Assembly (NCBI RefSeq): GCF_004341395.1
Contig: NZ_SLXT01000007.1
Coordinates: 1 to 64,000 of the forward strand
Direction of reading: 5' to 3'
Source of the DNA: Heliophilum fasciatum
GTDB taxonomy: Bacteria; Bacillota; Desulfitobacteriia; Heliobacteriales; Heliobacteriaceae
DNA length: 64,000 nucleotides
Position 1 is the stretch's first letter. Each line of letters starts with the position of its first letter. The position numbers and the translations under genes are program-made. The notes beneath the pieces were generated by a model that was given only the letters and a program-made list of their open reading frames with translations, had not been told where the DNA came from and searched no databases. Below are positions 53,518 through 63,980 of this stretch, piece by piece.

Positions 53518-54219
53518 TAAAAAAAGAGGGAGCCGAAGCTCCCACCTTTAAGCAATCATCCCTACTCCTTGAACTTGACAACCAGAGAAGATCAACCTAC
53601 TTTATGGCGTACTTTTCCGAGTTAGAACAATCGTAATTAACGAGAAGGGATATCTATTAACCAAAGATCAGGATCTAACAGGCAACCTAGAACCCGTAAC
53701 CCAGTACCTCCATTTCAGTACCGAAAGCCAGGAAAACGGAAACCTAACATCGGAGACCCCGCATCGGAAAACTACCAATACCAAAGGAGAAGCCGTTCAT
53801 TTGCCTAAGAGTTTGGAACCGTCCGTTCGTGAACCTTGATTCATGACTCGTTAACTAACACAGAGAAAACTCGAACCGAAGAAGTAAGAACCTGAACTCC
53901 GAACATCAAACAACCAAACGAAGGAATTGAAAATCCGACCATACTCCCGAACCGTGAGTCATGAATCCTTAACCGTACAACCCGAACTATCTGGGGAAAA
54001 CCGGGGATAATAAGCGAATCTTTTTCCGAAGCGAAGAACTCAAAGACCCCAAAATACCCGAGAAAACAAAAAAACCAACAAACCCAGTACAATGGACTAC
54101 TTCAGGTGATCAAGAACCGTTGCGTTTTCCAGTGGCTTTCTCTTGCAGAAACAACCTAGACCGGACAACCAATCAGACTTGTTAAACCGTGAACTGTCTC
54201 TTTAGTAGGGATGTTGCTC
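53517..54219 (-). ncRNA. Large (~700 nt) structured non-coding RNA, class unknown
   Basis: Read on the minus strand the element has a promoter (54226-54254), a start near 54219, a closing helix made of its two ends, and an intrinsic terminator. The closing helix is AGTAGGGATG+TTGCT (54204-54218 on plus) with AGCAA+CATCCCTACT (53551-53566), 15 bp with one bulge. A second long-range helix is GAGTCATGAATC/GATTCATGACTC (53956-53967 with 53838-53849), 12 bp perfect. The RNA strand is G/U-rich with about 22 GGUU motifs. No coding frame looks real: stops interrupt all frames except a Trp/Phe-rich 83-codon frame without a site. Size and end-to-end pairing resemble OLE, GOLLD and ROOL RNAs, but I cannot assign it to them; neighbours are not the usual OLE ones. 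Confidence 0.75.
53518..53543 (-). terminator. UUCG-capped terminator of the large ncRNA
   Basis: On the minus strand GGGAGC-TTCG-GCTCCC followed by TCTTTTTTTAT. Confidence 0.9.
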
Positions 54220-54225
54220 ACCTGT

Positions 54226-54254
54226 ATGGTAGCACATCGGGATCGTCTTTGCAA
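54226..54254 (-). promoter_or_regulatory. Promoter of the large ncRNA
   Basis: On the minus strand TTGCAA, 17-nt spacer ending in TGC, then TACCAT, i.e. an extended -10. The expected start (about 54219) coincides with the first base of the closing helix. Confidence 0.75.
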
Positions 54255-54309
54255 GCGCTTTTTCGAAAAAGGCCAACGAAATTTTGCGCGGTAAAATGGG
54301 GTGGAATTA

Positions 54310-54339
54310 TTGACACCAAAGGCATCTGTTGACTATACT
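54310..54339 (+). promoter_or_regulatory. Promoter of the branched-chain amino acid operon
   Basis: TTGACA (54310-54315), 18-nt spacer, TATACT (54334-54339). Divergent from the ncRNA promoter, with 55 nt between the two -35 elements. Confidence 0.82.
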
Positions 54340-54344
54340 AAAGG

Positions 54345-54664
54345 TCAAGTGTAATAGGAAAAAGGCGATGACGGGTGCCAAAACATCGACCGTCCCTTAG
54401 ATCCAGAGAGCCGGGGTAGCTGAGAACCGGCGCTAATACGGACGATGTTGTCTCTCCCATGAGTTGCTTAGCCCAACGGCCAGATTCCATGGCCCAGTAG
54501 GTGAAGCCGGATGGAGCGTGAAACGCGAGCGTCCGTTATCTTGCTATGATGCTCCTGCGTCAAAAAGGGGTTGCGCTTGACGCAACAACCAGGGTGGTAC
54601 CGCGAGAAAAATCCCTCTCGTCCCTGGCAGATGTGATCATCTGCTAGAGCGAGGGGTTTTTTTA
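54345..54664 (+). promoter_or_regulatory. T-box leader of the ilv-leu operon
   Basis: The canonical T-box AGGGTGGTACCGCG (54591-54604) is followed by a terminator (CCCTC...GAGGG, T7, 54611-54664). Stem I is recognisable from AGAGAGCCGGGGTAGCTGAGAA upstream and the pairing AACATCG/CGATGTT. The likely specifier loop is TCTCTCCC at 54451-54458; CTC (Leu) fits best, consistent with a leucine-responsive ilv-leu operon. The specifier assignment is inference, the T-box itself is clear. Confidence 0.93.
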
Positions 54665-54718
54665 TATGCTTTTTTTAAACTACCCAATCATAATCGGTGA
54701 AGGAGAGCGAAGAGGAAG

Positions 54719-55597
54719 ATGAGTCTCATTATCTATCTTGACGGTGAATTTGTAGGCGAAGAAAACGCGAAAATTTCCGTATTTGATCACGGATTTCTGT
54801 ATGGGGATGGAATCTTTGAGGGGATTCGCGCCTATAACGGACGTGTCTTCCGTTTGGATGAGCACCTGGAACGCCTGTACGATTCCGCGAAAGCGATCCA
54901 TATGACGATTCCGATCTCCATCAGCGAAATGGAAGAGGTAGTGTTAGAAACCCTCCGCCGCAACAACTTGCGCGACGCCTATATCCGATTGATCGTCTCG
55001 CGGGGCAAAGGCGACCTGGGCCTCGATCCGCGCAATTGCCCGCGTCCCCTCGTGCTGTGCATCGCATCGGGCATCAAATTGTATCCGCCGGAATTCTATG
55101 AAAACGGCATGGAAGTCGTGACGGTACCGACACGCCGCAATATTCCGGAAGGGTTGAACCCCCGGATCAAATCGCTCAACTACCTGAACAATATCCTGGC
55201 GAAAATTGAAGCGATCCGCGCCGGTGTGCTGGAAGCGGTCATGCTCAACCAAGAAGGATACGTTGCCGAGTGCACCGGCGATAATATCTTCATCATTAAA
55301 AAAGGCAAATTGATCACCCCGCCGCCGCATGTAGGCTTGCTGGAAGGCGTAACGCGTAATTCTGTCATGGAACTGGCCGCCAAAAACGGTATCGAAGTCA
55401 AAGAGACCGTCTTTACCCGTTACGATCTCTACACTGCCGATGAAATGTTCCTGACCGGTACGGCTGCCGAGATCATTCCTGTGGTTCGTGTCGATGACCG
55501 GGCCATCGGTGAAGGCAAACCGGGCCCCGTCACGCAGCAATTGATTAGCAAATTCCATGAATTTGTGCGAAGCGAAGGCACCGACATTTTCAAATAA
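54719..55597 (+). CDS. ilvE: Branched-chain amino acid aminotransferase
   Basis: Last step of Val/Leu/Ile synthesis. Fold type IV aminotransferase, 292 residues: FDHGFLYGDGIFEGIRAYNG, PLP lysine in IKSLNYLNNILA (about residue 151), and GYVAECTGDNIF. Start ATG 54719 behind GAAGAGGAAG. First gene after the T-box terminator. Confidence 0.95.
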   Translation: MSLIIYLDGEFVGEENAKISVFDHGFLYGDGIFEGIRAYNGRVFRLDEHLERLYDSAKAIHMTIPISISEMEEVVLETLRRNNLRDAYIRLIVSRGKGDLGLDPRNCPRPLVLCIASGIKLYPPEFYENGMEVVTVPTRRNIPEGLNPRIKSLNYLNNILAKIEAIRAGVLEAVMLNQEGYVAECTGDNIFIIKKGKLITPPPHVGLLEGVTRNSVMELAAKNGIEVKETVFTRYDLYTADEMFLTGTAAEIIPVVRVDDRAIGEGKPGPVTQQLISKFHEFVRSEGTDIFK

Positions 55598-55665
55598 GCA
55601 GACAAATCAAGCAGGTACTGGGGACAACCTGAAGTAGCTGCATCAATTAAAGGAGGCGATTTGCG

Positions 55666-57336
55666 TTGACCACGCAGATTCGCAGTCACCGTGTCAAAGG
55701 CGGAACTGAAAAAGCGCCCCACCGTTCGCTGTTTCGCGCCTTGGGCCTTACCCAAGCCGAACTCGATCGTCCCTTGATCGGAATCGTCAACTCACAAAAC
55801 GATGTGGTACCTGGCCACATTCATCTCGATACGATCGCCGAGGCCGTCAAAGCCGGTGTGCGCATGGCCGGCGGCACGCCACTGGAATTCCCGGCCATCG
55901 CCGTTTGCGACGGCATTGCCATGAACCACATTGGCATGAAGTACTCCCTGGCGTCGCGGGAACTGATCGCCGACTCCATCGAAGTCGTCGCTACGGCCCA
56001 TGGCTTTGATGCGCTGGTCTTTATCCCCAGCTGCGACAAAGTGGTGCCGGGCATGCTTATGGCCGCAGCCCGCCTCAACATTCCTTCGATTTTTATGAGC
56101 GGCGGCCCCATGCTGGCCGGTCGTTTCCAAGGTAATGCTGTTTCGCTCACCACGGTCTTTGAAGGCGTCGGCGCTTGTTCCGTCGGCAAAATGACGGCGG
56201 AAGAACTGACTGAACTGGAAGACAATGCCTGCCCGACTTGCGGATCCTGCTCCGGCATGTTCACGGCCAACTCGATGAACTGCCTGACGGAAGTCCTCGG
56301 TGTGGCCCTGCCCGGCAACGGCACGATTCCGGCCGTCTACTCGTCGCGGATTCGCTTGGCGAAGGAAGCGGGCATGCAGATCATGAACCTGCTCGAGAAA
56401 AACATCTGCCCGCGCGACATGATGACGGAAGCGACCTTCCGCAATGCCATTACCGTCGACATGGCCCTCGGTTGTTCCACGAATACGCTCCTGCATCTGC
56501 CGGCCATCGCTTACGAAGCCGGCGTGGAACTCAACTTGGACCTGGTCAACGAGATCAGCGCCAAGACGCCGCACCTGTGCAAACTGGCACCGGCCGGCAA
56601 CTTGCATATTGAAGACCTCGATGCTGCCGGCGGCATCCCGGCCGTGATGAACGTGCTCTACGAAGCGGGCCTGCTGGATGGCAGCTTGATTACCGCCACC
56701 GGTAAAACGGTAGCCGAGAACGTCAATGGCCGCGTCAACCGCAACCCCGAGGTCATTCGTCCCATCGACAATCCCCACAGCACCACCGGCGGTCTCGCCG
56801 TCCTGCGGGGTAACCTGGCGATGGACGGGGCTGTCGTCAAAAAAGGCGCGGTGGCTGCAGAAATGATGGTTCACCAAGGCCCGGCCCGCGTTTTTAACTC
56901 GGAAGAAGACGCGCAGGTCGCCATCTTGGGCGGCAAGATTCAAAAAGGCGATGTCATTGTCATCCGCTACGAAGGACCGCGCGGCGGCCCCGGGATGCGG
57001 GAAATGCTTTCGCCGACGGCATCGATCGCCGGTATGGGCCTGGATAAAGATGTAGCGCTGATTACGGACGGCCGTTTCTCCGGTGCGACCCGCGGTGCAT
57101 CGATCGGCCACGTATCGCCGGAAGCCGCCGACGGCGGTGTGATCGCCCTGGTCCAAGAAGGCGACACCATCGCTATCGATATCCCCAAAGGCAAGCTGGA
57201 ATTGTGCGTCGACGAAGCCGTCCTGGCCGAGCGCCGCGCCGCCTGGCAGCCACCGGAACCCAAAATCAAAGAGGGCTACATGGCACGGTATGCCCGCAAT
57301 GTTCTTTCTGCCTCGACCGGAGCGCGCATGCGCTAG
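55666..57336 (+). CDS. ilvD: Dihydroxy-acid dehydratase
   Basis: Iron-sulfur dehydratase in Val/Ile synthesis, 556 residues. Cluster cysteines in [10 protein letters not shown] and the [16 protein letters not shown] stretch, plus [19 protein letters not shown] near the end. Start TTG 55666, about 9 nt behind AAAGGAGG. A long antisense frame exists but is a composition artefact. Confidence 0.96.
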   Translation: MTTQIRSHRVKGGTEKAPHRSLFRALGLTQAELDRPLIGIVNSQNDVVPGHIHLDTIAEAVKAGVRMAGGTPLEFPAIAVCDGIAMNHIGMKYSLASRELIADSIEVVATAHGFDALVFIPSCDKVVPGMLMAAARLNIPSIFMSGGPMLAGRFQGNAVSLTTVFEGVGACSVGKMTAEELTELEDNACPTCGSCSGMFTANSMNCLTEVLGVALPGNGTIPAVYSSRIRLAKEAGMQIMNLLEKNICPRDMMTEATFRNAITVDMALGCSTNTLLHLPAIAYEAGVELNLDLVNEISAKTPHLCKLAPAGNLHIEDLDAAGGIPAVMNVLYEAGLLDGSLITATGKTVAENVNGRVNRNPEVIRPIDNPHSTTGGLAVLRGNLAMDGAVVKKGAVAAEMMVHQGPARVFNSEEDAQVAILGGKIQKGDVIVIRYEGPRGGPGMREMLSPTASIAGMGLDKDVALITDGRFSGATRGASIGHVSPEAADGGVIALVQEGDTIAIDIPKGKLELCVDEAVLAERRAAWQPPEPKIKEGYMARYARNVLSASTGARMR

Positions 57337-57355
57337 ACGACCAAGGAGGTACCCT

Positions 57356-57832
57356 ATGCGCCATACCTTGTCGGTAACCGTTGAAAATAAACCCGGCATT
57401 TTGACGCGAGTTGCGGGACTCTTCGCGCGCCGGGGGTACAATATTGAGAGCTTAGTGGTAGCGGAAACCGAAAACCCCCAGATCTCGCGGATGACCATCG
57501 TCGTTGACGGTGACGGCCGGATCATCGAGCAGGTCAGCAAACAGCTCCACAAGCTGATCAACGTGCTGAAGATCCAAGACATCACCCATGAAGAAGCGGT
57601 GCACCGTGAACTGATCTTGCTGCGCGTCAACGCCGATGCCACCAACCGCACGGAGATCCTGCAAGTGGCCGAAGTGTTTCGTGCCCGCATCGTCGATATG
57701 AGCCGCGCCTCCGTGACGATCGAAGCGACCGGTGATACCAGTAAGATCGAAGCGATTCTGACCACCTTCCGCCCCTACGGCATCAAAGAGTTTGCCCGGA
57801 CCGGCCGCCTGTCGATGATGCGCGGCAAATAA
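57356..57832 (+). CDS. ilvN: Acetolactate synthase small (regulatory) subunit
   Basis: 158 residues, ACT domain at the N-terminus (HTLSVTVENKPGILTRVAGLFARRGYNIESL) and a C-terminal part ending FARTGRLSMMRGK. It binds the feedback inhibitor valine for the IlvB catalytic subunit. Unusually, ilvC lies between ilvN and ilvB. ATG 57356 behind AAGGAGG. Confidence 0.95.
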   Translation: MRHTLSVTVENKPGILTRVAGLFARRGYNIESLVVAETENPQISRMTIVVDGDGRIIEQVSKQLHKLINVLKIQDITHEEAVHRELILLRVNADATNRTEILQVAEVFRARIVDMSRASVTIEATGDTSKIEAILTTFRPYGIKEFARTGRLSMMRGK

Positions 57833-57840
57833 CACCTTTC

Positions 57841-57861
57841 CCCGGTACCATGATGACCGGG
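57841..57861 (+). promoter_or_regulatory. Short hairpin between ilvN and ilvC
   Basis: CCCGGT/ACCGGG with a 9-nt loop in the 112-nt gap; no T-run. May mark an RNA-processing or stability boundary. Confidence 0.4.
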
Positions 57862-57944
57862 ATGATTCTCAAGCTTGAAAACCGCGAACAGCGTTTTTCG
57901 TAAATAAAAATCAGGCAGTAATCGCCGAGGAGGATTTTTTACAC

Positions 57945-58940
57945 ATGAAAGTATTTTATGATTCCGATGCTGATCTCTCGCTTCTGGATGGAAAAACCGT
58001 TGCCGTGATCGGCTATGGCAGCCAAGGCCATGCCCAAGCCCAAAACCTCAAAGATTCCGGCGTCAACGTCATCATCGGCCTGCGCCCCAACTCGCCGCGG
58101 GTCAAGGAAGCCCAAGCTTTTGGCTTTGAAGTCTACTCCGTAGCGGAAGCCGCCCAAAAGGCTGATTTCATCCAAATCCTGTTACCTGACGAAGTGCAAG
58201 GCAAAGTCTACCGGGAAGAAATCGCCCCGTACCTCAAAGAAGGCGATGTGCTTTGCTTCTCCCACGGCTTCAACATCCACTTCGGCCAAATCCAACCGCC
58301 CAAAAACGTTGACGTCTTCCTCGTCGCACCGAAAAGCCCCGGCCACATGGTGCGCCGCATGTATGAAAAAGGCGCCGGTGTTCCCCACCTGATCGCCATC
58401 CATCAAGACTACTCGGGCCGCGCTCATGACATCGCACTGGCCTACGCCAAAGGCACCGGCGGTACCCGTGCCGGCGTCATCGAAACCACCTTCCGTGAAG
58501 AAACCGAAACGGATCTCTTCGGCGAACAAGTCGTACTTTGCGGCGGCGCCACGGCCCTCGTCAAAGCCGGTTTTGAAACGCTCGTTGAAGCCGGCTACGC
58601 TCCGGAAATGGCCTACTTTGAGTGTCTTCATGAACTGAAACTGATCGTTGATCTCATGTACGAAGGCGGCATCAGCGCCATGCGTTATTCCGTTTCCGAT
58701 ACCGCACAATGGGGCGACATGATCATCGGACCCCGCATCATCACCGAAGACACGAAAGACGAAATGCGCCAAGTGCTGGCCGAAATCCAAGACGGCACCT
58801 TCGCCAAAGAATGGCTCCTCGAAAACCAAGTCAACCGTCCGCAATTCAACGCGTTGGCCAAAGCTGACGAAGACCATGAAATTGAAGAAGTGGGCAAAAA
58901 ACTGCGCGCCATGATGCCCTGGTTGAAAGCCACGAAGTAA
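57945..58940 (+). CDS. ilvC: Ketol-acid reductoisomerase
   Basis: Class I KARI, 331 residues. The Rossmann motif [19 protein letters not shown] is followed by the cofactor loop GLRPNSPRV. The knotted helical domain contains [19 protein letters not shown] and metal ligands in [16 protein letters not shown]. Start ATG 57945 after GAGGAGG. The cofactor loop is not of the plain RSxS NADPH type, so NADH use is possible but unproven. Confidence 0.96.
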   Translation: MKVFYDSDADLSLLDGKTVAVIGYGSQGHAQAQNLKDSGVNVIIGLRPNSPRVKEAQAFGFEVYSVAEAAQKADFIQILLPDEVQGKVYREEIAPYLKEGDVLCFSHGFNIHFGQIQPPKNVDVFLVAPKSPGHMVRRMYEKGAGVPHLIAIHQDYSGRAHDIALAYAKGTGGTRAGVIETTFREETETDLFGEQVVLCGGATALVKAGFETLVEAGYAPEMAYFECLHELKLIVDLMYEGGISAMRYSVSDTAQWGDMIIGPRIITEDTKDEMRQVLAEIQDGTFAKEWLLENQVNRPQFNALAKADEDHEIEEVGKKLRAMMPWLKATK

Positions 58941-58955
58941 GAGGGAGTGGAGACC

Positions 58956-60620
58956 ATGGAATTGAACGGAGCCCAAGCGTTACTCAAAGCGCTGGAGGCC
59001 AATGGAGTGGACGTCATCTTTGGCTACCCCGGCGGATCAGTGCTGCCGATTTATGATGCCCTTCTTGATTCGCCCATCCACCACATCCTCGTGCGCTGTG
59101 AACAGGGTGCGGCTCATGCTGCCAGCGGTTATGCTCGGGCTTCGGGACGGCCAGGCGTTTGCCTGGCCACGTCCGGTCCCGGTGCGACCAACCTGGTCAC
59201 CGGCATTGCCAACGCATATATGGACTCCATCCCCATGGTGGCCATCACCGGGCAAGTGCCCAGCTCCATGGTAGGCACCGATGCTTTCCAAGAAGTTGAC
59301 ATCACCGGCATCACCATGCCGATCATTAAACATAGCTATTTGGTACAAGATGTGACCGAGATCCCCCGCGTGGTCCAGGAAGCTTTTCACCTGGCTTCTA
59401 CCGGGCGTCCCGGACCGGTGTTGATCGACATCCCCAAAGACGTTCAGCAAACCAAGTTGACCTGGGATGGACTACCGGAGATCGACATCAAAGGCTATAA
59501 ACCCACCTTCAAAGGCCATCCGGCGCAGATTAAAAACGCCGTGCACATGATCGAAGCAAGTGAACGCCCCGTGATCCTCGTCGGTGGTGGCATCGTCAAC
59601 CCCCAGGCTCCGGCCGAGTTGATGGAACTGGCACGGAAAGCGCAGATTCCGGTGACGACCACCTTGATGGCTGTCGGTGCTTTTCCCGAGACCGATGACC
59701 TGTCGCTGGGTCTTATCGGCATGCACGGTACGGCCTATGCCAACTTGGCCGTTTCCAATGCTGACCTCTTGATTGGCATCGGTGTTCGCTTTGGCGATCG
59801 CGCCACCGGGAACACAGCGCGCTTTGCGAAAAACGCCAAAATCATCCACATCGACATCGACCCGGCGGAGATCGGCAAAAACACCGAGATCGATTTGCCC
59901 ATCGTCGGTGATGCCGGTACCGTCCTGGCCGAGATCAACCGCCTCGTCGGTGAGCACCGCCATGACGCGTGGATGGAACAGATCGCCACGTGGAAACGGG
60001 AGCGCCCCTTAAAATACCGCACCGATCGCCTGACGGTGCAGTATGTGCTGGAAGAAATGGGCGACTTGACGCGTGATCGGGCCATCGTCGCCACCGACGT
60101 TGGGCAGCATCAAATGTGGGCCGCCCAGCACTATAAGTTTCTCCGTCCCGGTCAACTGGTCACATCGGCCGGTCTCGGCTGCATGGGTTTTGGCCTGCCG
60201 GCGGCCAACGGTGTGCAAGTGGCTCGTCCCGATGACCTAGTGATTCTCGTCACCGGTGACGGTTCCATCCAGATGCAGATGCAAGAACTGGGCACGGCAC
60301 GGCAAGAGAACTTGCCGCTCAAAATTGTGCTTTTCAATAACAACGCCCTGGGCATGGTTCGGCAGTTGCAGCATTTCTACTGTGACAAGCGCTTTTCCGG
60401 CGTCAAGCTGAGCTTTAACCCGGATTTTATCGCGCTGGCCAAAGCCTATGGCATTCAAACCTATCAGATCCACAGCAAAGAAGAAACCAAAGCGGTGCTG
60501 GAAGAAGCCTTCGCTCACCCAGGTATCGTGCTCGTCGAAGTACTTGTCGATGAAAACGAAATCGTCTATCCGTCGGTGCTCGGCAACAAAGGCCTCGATG
60601 AAACCTTAGTCTACGAGTAA
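58956..60620 (+). CDS. ilvB: Acetolactate synthase large (catalytic) subunit
   Basis: Thiamine-diphosphate enzyme, 554 residues. [19 protein letters not shown] with the catalytic Glu in [15 protein letters not shown], the FAD-binding middle domain and the TPP motif [20 protein letters not shown] 58956 with GGGAG 8 nt upstream is preferred to GTG 58947. Separated from ilvN by ilvC. Confidence 0.96.
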   Translation: MELNGAQALLKALEANGVDVIFGYPGGSVLPIYDALLDSPIHHILVRCEQGAAHAASGYARASGRPGVCLATSGPGATNLVTGIANAYMDSIPMVAITGQVPSSMVGTDAFQEVDITGITMPIIKHSYLVQDVTEIPRVVQEAFHLASTGRPGPVLIDIPKDVQQTKLTWDGLPEIDIKGYKPTFKGHPAQIKNAVHMIEASERPVILVGGGIVNPQAPAELMELARKAQIPVTTTLMAVGAFPETDDLSLGLIGMHGTAYANLAVSNADLLIGIGVRFGDRATGNTARFAKNAKIIHIDIDPAEIGKNTEIDLPIVGDAGTVLAEINRLVGEHRHDAWMEQIATWKRERPLKYRTDRLTVQYVLEEMGDLTRDRAIVATDVGQHQMWAAQHYKFLRPGQLVTSAGLGCMGFGLPAANGVQVARPDDLVILVTGDGSIQMQMQELGTARQENLPLKIVLFNNNALGMVRQLQHFYCDKRFSGVKLSFNPDFIALAKAYGIQTYQIHSKEETKAVLEEAFAHPGIVLVEVLVDENEIVYPSVLGNKGLDETLVYE

Positions 60621-60634
60621 GGAGGCGTGAAGCC

Positions 60635-62191
60635 ATGTCCCAATCCAAGCAAGTTGTTATCTTTGACACAACCCTGCGCGACGGCGAACAGTCGCCGGGA
60701 GTAAGCCTCAACCTTCATGATAAAATTGAGATCGGCATGCAACTCGCGCGGCTGGGCGTCGATGTGATCGAAGCAGGCTTCCCGATTGCCTCGCCTGGAG
60801 ACTTTGAAGCCGTCAAAGCGGTTGCCGAAAAAGTAAAGGGGCCGATCATTGCCGGTCTGGCCCGTGCCAATAAAAAAGACATCGATCGCGCCGCCGAAGC
60901 GTTGCGCGCCGCCGAGCATGCTCGCATTCACACCTTTATCGCCACTTCGGACATTCACATGCGTCATAAGCTGCGCATGGAGCCCGATCAAGTGCTGGAA
61001 GCGGCCGTGGAAGCTGTCCGCTACGCCAAGACCTTCACGTCCGATGTGGAATTTTCCGCCGAAGACGCCTTCCGCAGCGATGTGGCTTTTCTTTGCCGCC
61101 TCTTTGAACAAGTGATTCGCGCCGGTGCCAAGACGATCAACATCCCTGATACGGTCGGTTACGCCACGCCGCAAGAGTATGGACAGTTCATCCGCGATAT
61201 CATCAACGGCACTCCGAACATCAACGAAGCCATCGTTTCCGTGCACTGCCACAATGACCTCGGCCTGGCCGTGGCCAACTCGCTCGCCGCCCTGGAAGCC
61301 GGTGCCCGCCAGTTGGAGTGCACCGTCAATGGCATCGGCGAACGGGCTGGCAATGCGTCGCTGGAAGAACTCGTCATGGCGCTCTATACGCGCTACTCAA
61401 TCTACGGCCTCGACACGAAGATCAACAAAAGCGAAATTTACCGCTCGTCCCGTTTGGTTTCCAACTTGACGGGGATGGCCGTACAGGCCAACAAAGCCAT
61501 CGTCGGCAAAAACGCTTTTGCCCACGAGTCCGGTATTCACCAGGACGGCGTGCTCAAAGAGCGCTCGACCTACGAGATCATGAATCCCAAGATGATCGGC
61601 ATCTTTGAAAACAACATCGTTCTCGGCAAACACTCGGGCCGCCACGCGTTTCGCGAACGGCTCAAAGAGTTGGGCTACGAACTGAGCGATGAGGAAATGC
61701 AAAAAGCCTTCCTGCGCTTTAAGATGCTCGCCGATCGCAAGCGGGAGATCACCGATGCCGATCTGGCCGTCCTTGTCGACGACGAACGGCGCGAGGAGCC
61801 GGAAGCTTTTGTGCTCGACTACCTGCAAGTGACCAGCGGCACCACCTTGATGCCGACGGCCACGGTGCGCCTCGTCAGCGGTGACGGCAGCACCAACAAA
61901 GTAATCAGCGCATCGGCCCACGGTGACGGCCCCGTCGATGCCGTCTATAAGGCGATCGATCAAGCCACCGGTACGTCGGTGAAACTGACCCACTATGCCA
62001 TCGCGGCGATCACCCCCGGCGAAGATGCCCAAGGGGAAGTGAGCGTTCGCGTGGAGCGTGACGGTTGCATCTACACCGGCCGCGGCGTCGATACGGATAT
62101 TATCACGGCTTCCGCCAAAGCCTACCTCAATGGGATCAACAAAAGCATCAATGATAACCCACCGTCCCGCAAGCCCGACCGGGCGATCTAA
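60635..62191 (+). CDS. leuA: 2-isopropylmalate synthase
   Basis: First committed step of leucine synthesis, 518 residues. [16 protein letters not shown], the metal-binding [36 protein letters not shown] and the C-terminal LeuA regulatory (leucine feedback) domain (about 390-505). Start ATG 60635 behind AAGGAGG, 14 nt after ilvB. Confidence 0.96.
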   Translation: MSQSKQVVIFDTTLRDGEQSPGVSLNLHDKIEIGMQLARLGVDVIEAGFPIASPGDFEAVKAVAEKVKGPIIAGLARANKKDIDRAAEALRAAEHARIHTFIATSDIHMRHKLRMEPDQVLEAAVEAVRYAKTFTSDVEFSAEDAFRSDVAFLCRLFEQVIRAGAKTINIPDTVGYATPQEYGQFIRDIINGTPNINEAIVSVHCHNDLGLAVANSLAALEAGARQLECTVNGIGERAGNASLEELVMALYTRYSIYGLDTKINKSEIYRSSRLVSNLTGMAVQANKAIVGKNAFAHESGIHQDGVLKERSTYEIMNPKMIGIFENNIVLGKHSGRHAFRERLKELGYELSDEEMQKAFLRFKMLADRKREITDADLAVLVDDERREEPEAFVLDYLQVTSGTTLMPTATVRLVSGDGSTNKVISASAHGDGPVDAVYKAIDQATGTSVKLTHYAIAAITPGEDAQGEVSVRVERDGCIYTGRGVDTDIITASAKAYLNGINKSINDNPPSRKPDRAI

Positions 62192-62215
62192 CATAGGGGA
62201 GGAACTACAGAGATC

Positions 62216-63478
62216 ATGGGAATGACGATCACTGAAAAAATTCTCGCTGCCCACGCCGGCAAAGCGACGGTGGAGCCGGGCGAACTGATTCATGCCCAGC
62301 TCGATGCCGTGCTGGCCAATGACGTGACGGCGCCCGTTTCCATCAAAGAATTTGAAGCCCATAACATCGAAAAAGTCTTTGACAAAGAACGGGTCATTTT
62401 CGTGCAAGACCACTTTGTCCCCGCTAAAGACATCAAATCGGCTGAACAAGCTAAGATCATGCGCGATTTTGCCCGGAAGCATGAACTGCTCAATCATTTT
62501 GACGTGGGCGAAATGGGCATTGAACACTGCCTGTTGCCGGAAAAAGGCCTCGTCGGCCCTGGCGACGTGGTCATCGGCGCCGACTCCCATACCTGTACCT
62601 ACGGTGCCCTGGGCGCTTTTGCGACCGGTGTTGGTTCGACCGACTTGGCAGCCGGTATGGCTCTTGGTGAAGCTTGGTTCAAAGTGCCCGAGACGATCAA
62701 GTTCGACTATGACGGCGTGTTGCCGGAAGATGTGACCGGCAAAGACCTGATCCTGCACACCATCGGCGACATCGGCGTCGACGGCGCCCTTTATCAAAGC
62801 ATGGAGCTGACCGGCACGGCCATCGAAAACCTCTCCATGGACGGCCGCATGACCATGACCAACATGGCCATCGAAGCCGGCGCCAAAAACGGCATCATCG
62901 CTCCCGACAAAACCACGCTGGCCTACATCGAAGATCGGGCCGTCCGCCCTTTCAAAGTGTACGCTTCTGACAACGACGCCAAATACGTCCGCGAGATCAA
63001 GTATGACGTAGAAAAACTGGAGCCTGTCGTGGCTTTCCCGCACTTACCGGAAAACACCAAACCCGTTTCCGAAGCTGGCCACGTCGAAATCGACCAAGTC
63101 GTCATCGGTTCCTGCACCAACGGCCGCATCGAAGATCTGCGCCTGGCCGCGAAGATCTTCCAAGGCAAAAAAGTGCATAAAAACGTTCGTTGCATCATTT
63201 TCCCTGGTACGCAGGCCATCTACAAGCAAGCGATCAAAGAAGGCTTGATGGAGATCTTCATCGACGCCGGCGTCGCGGTATCCACCCCGACCTGCGGACC
63301 TTGCCTCGGCGGCCACATGGGCATCCTGGCCAAAGGCGAACGGGCGTTGGCTACGACGAACCGCAACTTTGTCGGCCGTATGGGCCACCCCGAAAGTGAA
63401 GTCTACCTCTGCGGCTGCAATGTGGCCGCCGCTTCGGCCATCGCCGGACGCATCGTTCATCCCCGGGAGGTGGAATAA
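62216..63478 (+). CDS. leuC: 3-isopropylmalate dehydratase large subunit
   Basis: 420 residues, the shorter LeuC/HacA-type form. Aconitase-fold motifs: [20 protein letters not shown], iron-sulfur ligands in VIGSCTNGR and [13 protein letters not shown] (three cysteines). ATG 62216 follows GGGGAGGA. leuD starts 2 nt after the stop. Confidence 0.95.
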   Translation: MGMTITEKILAAHAGKATVEPGELIHAQLDAVLANDVTAPVSIKEFEAHNIEKVFDKERVIFVQDHFVPAKDIKSAEQAKIMRDFARKHELLNHFDVGEMGIEHCLLPEKGLVGPGDVVIGADSHTCTYGALGAFATGVGSTDLAAGMALGEAWFKVPETIKFDYDGVLPEDVTGKDLILHTIGDIGVDGALYQSMELTGTAIENLSMDGRMTMTNMAIEAGAKNGIIAPDKTTLAYIEDRAVRPFKVYASDNDAKYVREIKYDVEKLEPVVAFPHLPENTKPVSEAGHVEIDQVVIGSCTNGRIEDLRLAAKIFQGKKVHKNVRCIIFPGTQAIYKQAIKEGLMEIFIDAGVAVSTPTCGPCLGGHMGILAKGERALATTNRNFVGRMGHPESEVYLCGCNVAAASAIAGRIVHPREVE

Positions 63479-63479
63479 C

Positions 63480-63980
63480 ATGAAATTCAACGGACCTGTC
63501 TGGAAATTCGGCAAAGACATTGACACCGATGCCATCATCCCGGCCCGGTACCTGAACACGACGTCACCGGAAGAACTGGCCAAACACTGCATGGAAGACG
63601 CGGACCCGACGTTCCCGCAAAAAGTCAAAGCCGGCGACATCATCGTGGCCGACAAAAACTTTGGCTGCGGTTCCTCGCGCGAACACGCACCGATCTGCAT
63701 CAAAGCAGCCGGTGTGAGTTGCGTCATCGCCAAATCCTTTGCCCGCATCTTCTTCCGTAACTCGATCAACATCGGCCTGCCGATCTTCGAGTGCCCCGAA
63801 GCGGTCGACGGCATCAGCGAAGGCGATGTGGTTTCGGTCAACGCGGCCGATGGCACCATCGTCAACGAAACAACCGGCGCCACATTTAAGGCCAAAGCGC
63901 TGCCGGCGTCGATGCAAGAACTGATCGCCGTGGGCGGTTTGATGAAATACGTCCAAGCTAAATTGGCGGCCAAAGCCTAA
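63480..63980 (+). CDS. leuD: 3-isopropylmalate dehydratase small subunit
   Basis: 166 residues: swivel domain of isopropylmalate isomerase with DTDAIIPARYLN and the conserved GCGSSREHAPICIKAAG. ATG 63480 behind GGGAGGTGG, immediately after leuC. leuB is expected just beyond the window edge; the last 20 bp show nothing of it. Confidence 0.95.
   Translation: MKFNGPVWKFGKDIDTDAIIPARYLNTTSPEELAKHCMEDADPTFPQKVKAGDIIVADKNFGCGSSREHAPICIKAAGVSCVIAKSFARIFFRNSINIGLPIFECPEAVDGISEGDVVSVNAADGTIVNETTGATFKAKALPASMQELIAVGGLMKYVQAKLAAKA

Noticed and set aside
53841-54092. Minus-strand reading frame of 83 codons rich in Trp/Phe/Cys inside the gene-free region
   Set aside because: No Shine-Dalgarno, odd amino acid composition, and it overlaps long-range RNA helices; better explained as part of a structured RNA.
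55792-57765. 657-codon open frame antisense to ilvD/ilvN
   Set aside because: Both sense genes are unmistakable; the frame is open because of GC-biased third positions, and its product matches no family.
61397-63043. 548-codon open frame antisense to leuA/leuC
   Set aside because: Composition artefact opposite two clear genes.
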